Positions 25,815 to 36,456 of a stretch of 36,456 bases of DNA are shown one piece after another. Positions within the stretch are counted from its first letter, which is position 1; the number at the start of each line of letters is the position of its first letter. The translations under genes and the position numbers were made by a program. A model generated the notes under the pieces. The model had not been told where the DNA came from, made no database searches, and saw only the letters and a list, made by a program, of their open reading frames with translations. Source of the DNA: Candidatus Choladousia intestinigallinarum (GTDB taxonomy: Bacteria; Bacillota; Clostridia; Lachnospirales; Lachnospiraceae); assembly GCA_018712605.1 (NCBI GenBank), contig DVGR01000205.1, forward strand, positions 1-36,456, read 5' to 3'.

Positions 25815-27341
25815 CTAGCCCACATACTCCACGAACCGCAGAAAAGCTTCTCTTCCCTCCGGCGTGTTCTTGTATACTCCGGCGTCCTCCAGCACTTTCT
25901 CAAACACAAGGCCCACTTCTTCCTGAAGAATTTCTTCAACCGTGTCTTTGCTGAAAGAGCCGTACTTCTCTTTCAGCTCATCCGCCCAATCGCCGTGCTT
26001 ATCCAAAGTTTCATCCCCATGAATCGGACTGCCCTCCACCAGCGCCGAAGCCAGGAGCTCCAGCTCATTTTTCAGACGGGCAGGGAGCACTGCCAATCCC
26101 ATCACTTCAATGAGTCCGATATTTTCTTTCTTAATATGATGCAGTTCTTTGTGAGGATGGTATACACCCAGGGGATGCTCCTGCGTGGTAATATTATTTC
26201 TCAGCACCAGATCCAGCTCATAGAGCTCTCCCCTGCGTCTGGCAATAGGGGTGATGGTGTTGTGAGGCTCGCCCTCCGTCTCTGCGTAGACAAAAGCCGC
26301 CTCATCCGTGTAGCCCCTCCATGCCAGGAGGATCTTATCCGCCAGGTCAGAGAGCCGTTTGGGATCCTGACCGTTCAGACGGATCACCGACATGGGCCAG
26401 CGCACGATCCCCGCCTTTACATCCTCAAAGCCCTGGAAGGAAATCTCCCGCTCCACAGGAGCCTTTGCCATGGCAAATTCATAGCAGCCTCCCTGGAAGT
26501 GGTCATGGCTTAAGATGGAGCCTCCCACAATGGGGAGATCCGCATTGGAACCCACAAAATAGTGAGGGAACTGTCCCACAAAGTCAAGAAGCTTGTCAAA
26601 GGTAGCCTTCTCAATCTTCATCGGCACATGCTGCGTGTTAAAGACGATGCAGTGTTCATTATAATACACGTACGGAGAATACTGGAACTTCCAGGGTGTA
26701 TTGTTAATGGTTACCGGAATAATCCTGTGGTTCCCTCTGGCAGGGTGGTTCAGCCTTCCGGCATACCCCTCATTCTCCATGCAGAGAAGACATTTGGGAT
26801 AGGATGTCTGCTTGGCCAACTTTGCAGCGGCAATGGCCTTGGGGTCCTTTTCCGGTTTTGAAAGATTGATGGTGATATCAAGATCCCCGTATTTTGTCCT
26901 GGTAACCCATTTCTTATCCTTGGCGATCCTGTAGCGGCGTATGTAATCTGTATCCTGGCTGAATTTGTAATAAAAATCCGTGGCCTCCTTGGGAGACTTC
27001 TGATACAGATCCTGGAATTTCTTAATAATATTAGACGGCCGGTCTACCAGAAGGGCCATCATCTTCGTATCAAAAAGATCCCGGTAGCCCACCGTATTTT
27101 CTTCCATAAGCCCTGTCTCATAGGCAAAATCACAGATCTCTCCCAGAGTTTCCTCCAGGCTGTCCACCAGCTCCCCATTTCCTCCTTCATAGGAGCAGAT
27201 GGCTTTCTCCGCTTCCTCTTCCAGGCTGTCCAGACGGAGAGCCTCCAGAATGCGGTTTGCCGTATATATGGCGTCTTCCTTTTCAATCAATCCTGTAGAG
27301 AGGCCATACTGCACTAATTTTACAATACTGTTCTGAATCAT
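25815..27341 (-). CDS. galT: UDP-glucose--hexose-1-phosphate uridylyltransferase (class II GalT)
   Basis: VYYNEHCIVFNTQHVPM, GGSILSHDHFQGG; adjacent to galK. Confidence 0.96.
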   Translation of the reverse strand: MIQNSIVKLVQYGLSTGLIEKEDAIYTANRILEALRLDSLEEEAEKAICSYEGGNGELVDSLEETLGEICDFAYETGLMEENTVGYRDLFDTKMMALLVDRPSNIIKKFQDLYQKSPKEATDFYYKFSQDTDYIRRYRIAKDKKWVTRTKYGDLDITINLSKPEKDPKAIAAAKLAKQTSYPKCLLCMENEGYAGRLNHPARGNHRIIPVTINNTPWKFQYSPYVYYNEHCIVFNTQHVPMKIEKATFDKLLDFVGQFPHYFVGSNADLPIVGGSILSHDHFQGGCYEFAMAKAPVEREISFQGFEDVKAGIVRWPMSVIRLNGQDPKRLSDLADKILLAWRGYTDEAAFVYAETEGEPHNTITPIARRRGELYELDLVLRNNITTQEHPLGVYHPHKELHHIKKENIGLIEVMGLAVLPARLKNELELLASALVEGSPIHGDETLDKHGDWADELKEKYGSFSKDTVEEILQEEVGLVFEKVLEDAGVYKNTPEGREAFLRFVEYVG

Positions 27342-27368
27342 CTTTTTCCTCCCGGTTCTGATGCGCAC

Positions 27369-28532
27369 TTACAGTTTATGAGGTCCGTCCCCAATGGAAA
27401 CTACGTAGAAATCAGCTCCATAGCCGATTTTTTCTTTATAAGCCTCTCCTACTTTTTCCTTAAAGTCAGAAATATACGCATCCTTCACAATGCTTACCGT
27501 ACAGCCTCCGAAACCGGCGCCCGTCATTCTGGAGCCGATTACACCTTCCTGCTTCCACGCCTCTTCTACAAGGGTATCCAGTTCCACTCCTGTCACCTCA
27601 TAGTCGTCCCTGAGGGAGACGTGGGAGTCATTCATAAGCTTCCCAAAGATCTCTATCTCATTCTTTTTCAGGGCTTCAACAGCTTTTACCGTGCGCTGGT
27701 TTTCATACACGGCATGGCGTGCCCGGCGCACCCTTACCGGATCCTTGATAGCATCCTTGTGTTCTTCAAACTCCGCTTCCGTCAGTTCGCCAAGTGACTG
27801 GATGCTGCAGACGGTCTGCAGCTCCTTTAGGGCTTCCTCGCACTCGCTTCTGCGCTCATTGTATTTGGAATCTGCCAGTCCGCGCTTCTTATTGCTGCAG
27901 GCAATGACAATCTGCGCTCCCTCCAGGAGAATCGGCGCATATTCATATTCCAGAGTGGCTGTATCCAGGAAAATGGCGTGATCCTTCTTTCCCATAGCAA
28001 TGGCAAACTGATCCATGATGCCGCAGTTTACCCCGTTGAAATTCCTCTCCGAATACTGGCCAATGAGAGCCAGATCCTGATTGGATACCTCAAATCCGTA
28101 CAGCTCCCGGAGAATCGCTCCCGTAAGCACCTCCAAAGAAGCGGAAGAAGAAAGCCCGGAACCGTTCGGGATGTTGCCGAAAATGGCAATCTCAAGACCG
28201 CAGTCCATCTTCATCCCTCTCCCCTCAAAGGCCCACATCACACCCTTGGGATAATTGGTCCAGCCAGCTTCTTTCTGGGGAGTCAGGGAGTCCAGGTCGG
28301 ATTCCAGTACGCCCAGATGAGCAAAATTGGCTGAATAGAAGCGCAGCTTCCGGTCGCTTCTCTTGCGAACCGCTCCGTAAGTCCCTATGGTAAGGGCGCA
28401 GGGAAAAACATGTCCTCCGTTATAGTCAGTATGCTCGCCGATGAGATTCACCCTCCCCGGAGCAAAGAACACTTCCGCTCCGGTTGTGTCTCCAAAGGCC
28501 TTTTTAAAATATTCCAGCATCTGCTGTTTCAT
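27369..28532 (-). CDS. galK: Galactokinase
   Basis: APGRVNLIGEHTDYNGGHVFPCAL, GSGLSSSASLEV, GAGFGGCTVSIV. Confidence 0.97.
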   Translation of the reverse strand: MKQQMLEYFKKAFGDTTGAEVFFAPGRVNLIGEHTDYNGGHVFPCALTIGTYGAVRKRSDRKLRFYSANFAHLGVLESDLDSLTPQKEAGWTNYPKGVMWAFEGRGMKMDCGLEIAIFGNIPNGSGLSSSASLEVLTGAILRELYGFEVSNQDLALIGQYSERNFNGVNCGIMDQFAIAMGKKDHAIFLDTATLEYEYAPILLEGAQIVIACSNKKRGLADSKYNERRSECEEALKELQTVCSIQSLGELTEAEFEEHKDAIKDPVRVRRARHAVYENQRTVKAVEALKKNEIEIFGKLMNDSHVSLRDDYEVTGVELDTLVEEAWKQEGVIGSRMTGAGFGGCTVSIVKDAYISDFKEKVGEAYKEKIGYGADFYVVSIGDGPHKL

Positions 28533-28617
28533 GTACAAAACCTCCCTCGTCTTTTTTTCTAATACCAGGGGGAAGCAGCCCTTTTTCTATGAAGGGCCGC
28601 TCCTGCCGTCTGGTAAA

Positions 28618-28646
28618 ATTGTACCATACTGCCATTGCTAAAACAA
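28618..28646 (-). promoter_or_regulatory. Candidate galKT internal promoter
   Basis: Minus strand TTGTTT, 17 bp, TACAAT between lacZ and galK. Confidence 0.45.
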
Positions 28647-28655
28647 GTCAGTACA

Positions 28656-31706
<3,051 letters not shown>

Positions 31707-31751
31707 TTATTTTATTATAGATAGTATAATAGATGCTGCCTATAAGTTTTC

Positions 31752-33017
31752 TCATTTCAGGGCGGCCTGTGCGTTTTTCAGGGCCGCTTCTACCTCCGTC
31801 CCTGCCAGCACATCATTCACCGCCTCTGCCACCGCATCGGCCCCTTCATAATACGCCGTCCCCGACTCGTTTACGGCTGCCAACCGGGTATACTGCAGAA
31901 TCTTTGACAAAGCCTCTTCATCGCTGGAAACCGCCAGCTTTTCTTCATATACCCCCCACTGAACCGCCGGTTCGTATGCCGCCGCAACAGCCGCTGCGGG
32001 AATCACTGCCTCATAAAACTCCTGGCTGCCGCCAAAGGTGTCCGCCAGAAAATCCACGGCCTCCCCGGTATCTCCACGGTTAATCACCATCCAACTGGTT
32101 CCGCCGTTTCCGGCGTAATTTCCTGCGCTTTCCACGTTTTCCAGGGATGGCAGGCTGGCGACGCTCCATTTCCCTTCCTGTTCTTCTCCCTGTCCCAGGG
32201 ATGCCAGAATCCCCGAGCTGTTTACACATCCAAGGACGCTTCCCTGGATAAGCTCTTCCACATACAAATCATACTCATCCCAAGCTTCAATTTCCCTTAA
32301 AACTCCAGACTTTACAAGATCTGTATAGGTGGTCACGGCTTCTTTAAGCACCTCGTTTTCCGCAAGGCTCAAGTTCCCTTCCTCATCAGAAAGGCTGCCT
32401 CCCCCAAAATGCAGCATGGCCAGGACAAGCCCCGGATCGCCTTTTACCCAGGAAAGAAGCGGCGTCTCATTTTCCCGAAGGATCCTTTCCCCAATCCTCT
32501 TAAACTGTCCCCAGGTAATGTCCGTAAAGTCATCAGCCGTATAGCCCATCTCTTCCAGAAGATCTGTGCGGTAGCAGGCGACCATCCCTCCCAAGTCAAA
32601 GGGCACTCCGTAATTCTTACCCTGTTTCGCAGAAAAGGCCGCCGCTTCCTGGTTAAAATCCGAAAACTGAATTCCCGAATCTGTCAGATCCGCAAACAGC
32701 TCAGGGCATTCTGTCAGATATTGGGAAATTCCATAATTCTGCATAAGCAGAATATCCGGCAGCCCCTCCGTCTCTCCAGCTTCGGCCGCCTCATCCAGCG
32801 CTTTCCTAATATCATCCCAGGAAACTTCCACCGTCTCCATCTCAAATTCCGGGTGCTCTTCTCCATAAATCCGGGCCGCCTGTCCTAATGCCTGAAAATT
32901 CACATCCGGCCCCCAGCACCAGACAGAAAGCACCTCTTCCTCCTGTGCCATAGCTGCTGGACACACAGATCCTGCTGCTATCGCCAGCACCAGAATTTTC
33001 AAAACTGTTTTTTTCAT
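31752..33017 (-). CDS. Extracellular solute-binding protein (sugar ABC transporter type)
   Basis: 421 aa; signal peptide; LPDILLMQNYGISQYL, KNYGVPFDLGGMVACYRTDLLEEMGY typical of CUT1 binding proteins. Confidence 0.85.
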   Translation of the reverse strand: MKKTVLKILVLAIAAGSVCPAAMAQEEEVLSVWCWGPDVNFQALGQAARIYGEEHPEFEMETVEVSWDDIRKALDEAAEAGETEGLPDILLMQNYGISQYLTECPELFADLTDSGIQFSDFNQEAAAFSAKQGKNYGVPFDLGGMVACYRTDLLEEMGYTADDFTDITWGQFKRIGERILRENETPLLSWVKGDPGLVLAMLHFGGGSLSDEEGNLSLAENEVLKEAVTTYTDLVKSGVLREIEAWDEYDLYVEELIQGSVLGCVNSSGILASLGQGEEQEGKWSVASLPSLENVESAGNYAGNGGTSWMVINRGDTGEAVDFLADTFGGSQEFYEAVIPAAAVAAAYEPAVQWGVYEEKLAVSSDEEALSKILQYTRLAAVNESGTAYYEGADAVAEAVNDVLAGTEVEAALKNAQAALK

Positions 33018-33201
33018 TCTTCTGCTCCTCTCTCGCAGCTCTCAAACAAAAGCCGCTCTCTTCTCCTAACTGCCCCCTTCACTTCATTTATGGGGCTATT
33101 GTATCACCAGTTTCCTCTATATGTAAGCATATTCAACCACAGAATGCGCAAATTCGATCATTTTTTATCCTTGTTTTATCCTCGCTCTATTCCTGTTCCT
33201 T

Positions 33202-34161
33202 CTACTCCCAGCCATCATGATATGCAATCCTGTACTGGGCCAACCGTCCCTGATAGTTTTCTGGAGATTTCTTCCATTCTCTGGGCGTCACCCCTAAAAT
33301 CCTCCGAAAGTTTCTGTTAAAAGCCGAGACACTGACAAAGCCTGACTGGGCAGCCGTGGCGGCTATGGACTCTTCCGTAGTTTTCATCCGCTGGCAGGCT
33401 TTTTCAATCCTAACATAATTTACATAATCCATGGGCGACATGGCCATAGCCTGGGCAAACAGCCTCCGAAGATGAGATTCGCTCATATGGCAGGCCGCAG
33501 CCAGATCCCTCGCCCGAATCTCCTGTGTATAGTGGAGGCTCACATATTCAAAGGCGCTGAAAAGATGCTGGGCTCCCGTCCGTTCTCCCAGGCTGCGCTC
33601 CATTCCAGTTGGATTCTCCCCGGTATTCCTGGCAATCTCCACTAAAAGCGCTCCCAAAAGCCCCCGCACCATCTCCTGATATCGCTCCCGTTTCCGGGAC
33701 ATTTCCTGGAGAATCATCACCACCAAACGGTACAACTCCGGCGCCTCCGCCTTGTTTCTGCAGAAAGCTCCCCGGCCGCAGCGGGATAAGATCCACTCAT
33801 ACATCCGCCTGTCCTGCCCGTACAGTTCTTCTGCAATCTTCTCAATATCCAGAAACAAAAACTCCCACCGGCTGACCTCTCCCCCGGGGCTTAAAGTGGT
33901 GTGGGGAAATTTCCTGGGTATTACGGAAACCATCCCCCCGCAGAAGGCATACTTCTCCGCCTCCAGAACCAGCTCTCCCGTCCCTTCATAGCAGCATCCG
34001 ATTTCCATGAGATTGTGAAAATGCAGGTCGGTCACCAACTGATGATCCCGGTCAAACCCATAGGGCTGATTCCAATGCTCTCCCAGCAAGGCCAGCACTG
34101 GTTCGCCATATGGAATCTCATAATAGCGAAATTCCATCTGCTTCTTTTTTTTGTTCCCCAT
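33202..34161 (-). CDS. AraC family transcriptional regulator
   Basis: Cupin-like N-terminus and C-terminal double HTH (ARDLAAACHMSESHLRRLFAQAMAMSPMDYVNYVRIEKAC...FNRNFRRILGVTPREW). Confidence 0.93.
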   Translation of the reverse strand: MGNKKKKQMEFRYYEIPYGEPVLALLGEHWNQPYGFDRDHQLVTDLHFHNLMEIGCCYEGTGELVLEAEKYAFCGGMVSVIPRKFPHTTLSPGGEVSRWEFLFLDIEKIAEELYGQDRRMYEWILSRCGRGAFCRNKAEAPELYRLVVMILQEMSRKRERYQEMVRGLLGALLVEIARNTGENPTGMERSLGERTGAQHLFSAFEYVSLHYTQEIRARDLAAACHMSESHLRRLFAQAMAMSPMDYVNYVRIEKACQRMKTTEESIAATAAQSGFVSVSAFNRNFRRILGVTPREWKKSPENYQGRLAQYRIAYHDGWE

Positions 34162-34275
34162 CCGTCCCTCCTTCTGTATATTCCAAAACGAACCATTTTT
34201 TCCACACATTTCTTTATATTATAGACTTTTTTTGTCATTTCTGCTATTCTTTTACAAAGAGTTTATACAATGCCT

Positions 34276-34292
34276 CCGCTGGTTCCCAGCGG
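34276..34292 (+). other. 5'-UTR hairpin upstream of the DUF402 gene
   Basis: CCGCTGG-TTC-CCAGCGG perfect stem. Confidence 0.5.
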
Positions 34293-34343
34293 TGTTTGCA
34301 GCTGCAGGCCCTTACATAAAAAGCTTCTGACAGGAGGACACAA

Positions 34344-34862
34344 ATGAGTGAGGTAAAGCTTTACCGCAAAAGAATCATCCCGGAAGAATGCATTCTTTTA
34401 GAAAATGATGAAATCCTTCATGTAGACCGGGAAATTATCGTCACCAAATGGAATACAATCCGTCCCAAAAAAACACTGCACCACGGCTACTCCTGTTATT
34501 TTCTGGAGCGAGGCTTTAAGGTCAGCAAATTTTATGATCACAGCGGAAATCTTATCAGTTGGTACTGTGACATCGTCTCCCACACCTTTGACCCTTCCAC
34601 GAATACCTACGTCTTCACAGATCTCCTGGTGGACGTAATCGTATACCCGGACGGCTTTGTCCGTGTGGTAGACTTGGACGAGCTGGCAGACGCTTTCCGC
34701 GAGGGCATGCTCACTCCCGAACAGCTTCAGCTGGCCCTTCGGCGAACTGACAAGCTGCTCTCGCTGATCTACAAAGGGGCCTTCTCCCGTCTTCAAAATA
34801 TTTTGGATGATTACGAAAAAATCTCCCCCACAGAAATTTGTGATCTCCCCGATACTCCGTAA
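34344..34862 (+). CDS. DUF402 domain protein
   Basis: 172 aa; GYSCYFLERGFKVSKFYDHSGNLISWYCDIVSHTFDPSTNTYVFTDLLVDVIVYPDG. Confidence 0.85.
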   Translation: MSEVKLYRKRIIPEECILLENDEILHVDREIIVTKWNTIRPKKTLHHGYSCYFLERGFKVSKFYDHSGNLISWYCDIVSHTFDPSTNTYVFTDLLVDVIVYPDGFVRVVDLDELADAFREGMLTPEQLQLALRRTDKLLSLIYKGAFSRLQNILDDYEKISPTEICDLPDTP

Positions 34863-34897
34863 GACCATTTAAATTCAAGGCCCGATCCACACAAGAG

Positions 34898-34925
34898 CAA
34901 AGGGGCTGTCGCAACAGCCCCTTTG
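34898..34925. terminator. Bidirectional terminator between convergent genes
   Basis: CAAAGGGGCTGT-CGCA-ACAGCCCCTTTG perfect 12-bp stem. Confidence 0.75.
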
Positions 34926-34946
34926 ACCTTCGCAGCCAGCGCTTCT

Positions 34947-35441
34947 CTATACCGTAATCTCAATCTTCCTTCCTGTTCTCTGGTAGCGGTAATACCGAAC
35001 TCCAGCAGCATCCATCATACGTTTAGACGCCATGACGGATGGTGTATCCTGATACTTGTCTTGATCATACACCACAGTTTTTATACCTGCCTGAATGATC
35101 GCTTTGGCACACTCGTTGCAGGGAAACAGCGATACATACAGCTTGGCTCCCTCCAAACTCCCGCCCCGATAGTTCAAAATCGCATTTAATTCACTGTGAA
35201 CCACGTAGAGATACTTAGTATCCAAAGCTTCGCCTTCCCTGGCCCACGGGAACTCATCATCCGAACAGCCCCTGGGGAATCCGTTATACCCCATGGACAG
35301 AATTTTATTATCACTGCTCACGATACATGCTCCCACCTGCGAGTTGGGATCCTTGGAACGCATACCTGCCAAAATCGCCACACTCATAAAATACTCATCC
35401 CAGGATATGTAATCCTGCCTCTTACCGTTACTGTTGTCCAT
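34947..35441 (-). CDS. comEB: Deoxycytidylate (dCMP) deaminase
   Basis: VHSELNAILNYRGGSLEGAKLYVSLFPCNECAKAIIQAG zinc site. Confidence 0.94.
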   Translation of the reverse strand: MDNSNGKRQDYISWDEYFMSVAILAGMRSKDPNSQVGACIVSSDNKILSMGYNGFPRGCSDDEFPWAREGEALDTKYLYVVHSELNAILNYRGGSLEGAKLYVSLFPCNECAKAIIQAGIKTVVYDQDKYQDTPSVMASKRMMDAAGVRYYRYQRTGRKIEITV

Positions 35442-35521
35442 CTTCAGCCTCCTTTTCACAGTTTCCCTACAGGAACCGTTCCTTTTCCTTGCTCCGACCC
35501 CTGCGCCTTCTCTTTTTCTTC

Positions 35522-35995
35522 CTATTTCTCCCAGATCTTTCCCTTCGCTTTCATCTCTTCCAAAAAAGCCTGGCAGCCTTCCAGAATGTCCTGGTAAGCT
35601 GTCTCAAAGTCCCCAGAATACCAAGGATCATCAATATCCCTGGGCCTTGAGGCAAAATCCAGCAGACGGCATACTTTATGCTGGGGATCCCCGCCCAGAA
35701 TCCGCATCATATTTCGGATATTGTACTGCTCCATTCCCAGGAGATAATCGTACTTCTGATAGTCTCCCGGCTGCATCCTCTTGGCTTGATGCCCCTCCGC
35801 CAAAATTCCATGCTGTTTGAGCTTCCTCTTGGCCGGAGGATAAATGGGATTCCCGATTTCCTCCGTGCTGGTGGCAGCGGAATCAATGTAAAACTGGGCA
35901 GAAAGCCCTTCCTTTTCCACTAAATCTTTTAAAATAAATTTTGCCATGGGGGAACGGCAGATATTGCCGTGGCAGATAAATAGTATTTTTATCAT
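35522..35995 (-). CDS. Low-molecular-weight protein-tyrosine phosphatase
   Basis: CHGNICRSPMAKFI active-site loop; DDPWYSGDFE. Confidence 0.95.
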   Translation of the reverse strand: MIKILFICHGNICRSPMAKFILKDLVEKEGLSAQFYIDSAATSTEEIGNPIYPPAKRKLKQHGILAEGHQAKRMQPGDYQKYDYLLGMEQYNIRNMMRILGGDPQHKVCRLLDFASRPRDIDDPWYSGDFETAYQDILEGCQAFLEEMKAKGKIWEK

Positions 35996-36060
35996 GTGTC
36001 AAAACTCCTTGTAAATGCTGATTTTTCTTGATTTTACGCTATTTCTTCATTTTTTTAAGT

Positions 36061-36120
36061 TAGAATAACTTGGTATATTTTAGTATAACTCGGAAGTAAT
36101 TTGAAGTAAAAATTGAAGTA
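36061..36120. repeat. Direct repeats beside integrase, possible attachment/arm sites
   Basis: TAGAATAACTTGG (36061) and TAGTATAACTCGG (36081); GAAGTA at 36093, 36103, 36115. Confidence 0.45.
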
Positions 36121-36132
36121 AAATGAAATTTT

Positions 36133-36456
36133 CTACTTCACTGCTTTTTTCTTTGCGGCAGATGAACTTTTCCCTACAGCGTTTTCTACTTCATGTAGCT
36201 CCTTTTTTGCGTCATCATATCCAACATGCGTGTATGTATTTAAAGTTACGCCAATGTCAGAGTGTCCCATAAGGTATTGTAAGGCTTTCGGGTTCATGCC
36301 GCTTTTTGCCATATTGGAGCAAAAGGTATGCCTACAAACATGCGGTGTAACTTTAGGCATTTGTACTTTGTAGATTTTGTTGTACTTCTCGCAGATATGC
36401 TGAAAATACTTTTCCCAGTGCAGAGCAACCATAGGCATATCATTTTTATCCAAATA
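36133..36456 (-). CDS. Tyrosine recombinase/integrase, C-terminal fragment, truncated by window end
   Basis: VTPHVCRHTFCSNMAKSGMNPKALQYLMGHSDIGVTLNTYTHVG: catalytic HxxR, LMGH and Tyr. Confidence 0.93.
   Translation of the reverse strand, partial: YLDKNDMPMVALHWEKYFQHICEKYNKIYKVQMPKVTPHVCRHTFCSNMAKSGMNPKALQYLMGHSDIGVTLNTYTHVGYDDAKKELHEVENAVGKSSSAAKKKAVK

Overview
Ordinary-to-interesting chromosomal segment of a spore-forming Firmicute, probably Lachnospiraceae (inferred from gene content and style, not proven). Almost all genes lie on the minus strand. In minus-strand order from the right end: the 3' part of a tyrosine integrase (edge of an integrated element), LMW protein-tyrosine phosphatase, dCMP deaminase, a plus-strand DUF402 gene, a lactose/galactose locus (AraC regulator, solute-binding protein, lacZ, galK, galT), plus-strand metallophosphoesterase and secreted Met-rich protein genes, folC, a zinc-ribbon/TPR membrane protein, the spoIIAA-spoIIAB-sigF operon, ldh, spoVAA-spoVAB, a Gfo/Idh oxidoreductase, an ABC-class ATPase, a purine module (PurO-type IMP cyclohydrolase plus stand-alone AICAR transformylase) behind a ZTP (pfl) riboswitch, a phosphosugar mutase, the cluster mazG-hup-S4-yabP-yabQ-divIC-spoIIE-tilS-hpt-ftsH, and a truncated GH13 glycosidase. 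The most notable non-ORF observations are: (1) a ~190-nt structured repeat with a multibranch fold, with a shortened second copy ~7.7 kb away, each just downstream of a minus-strand stop codon; (2) the ZTP riboswitch whose terminator overlaps the aptamer 3' element; (3) a spoIIE-type gene lacking the N-terminal membrane domain but with a 21-bp-spacer, 0A-box-like promoter; (4) two unannotated small ORFs (52 and 48 aa) inside operons; (5) a Rex-like operator over the ldh promoter; (6) repeats beside the integrase that look like att/arm sites. No CRISPR array, tRNA or rRNA was recognised.
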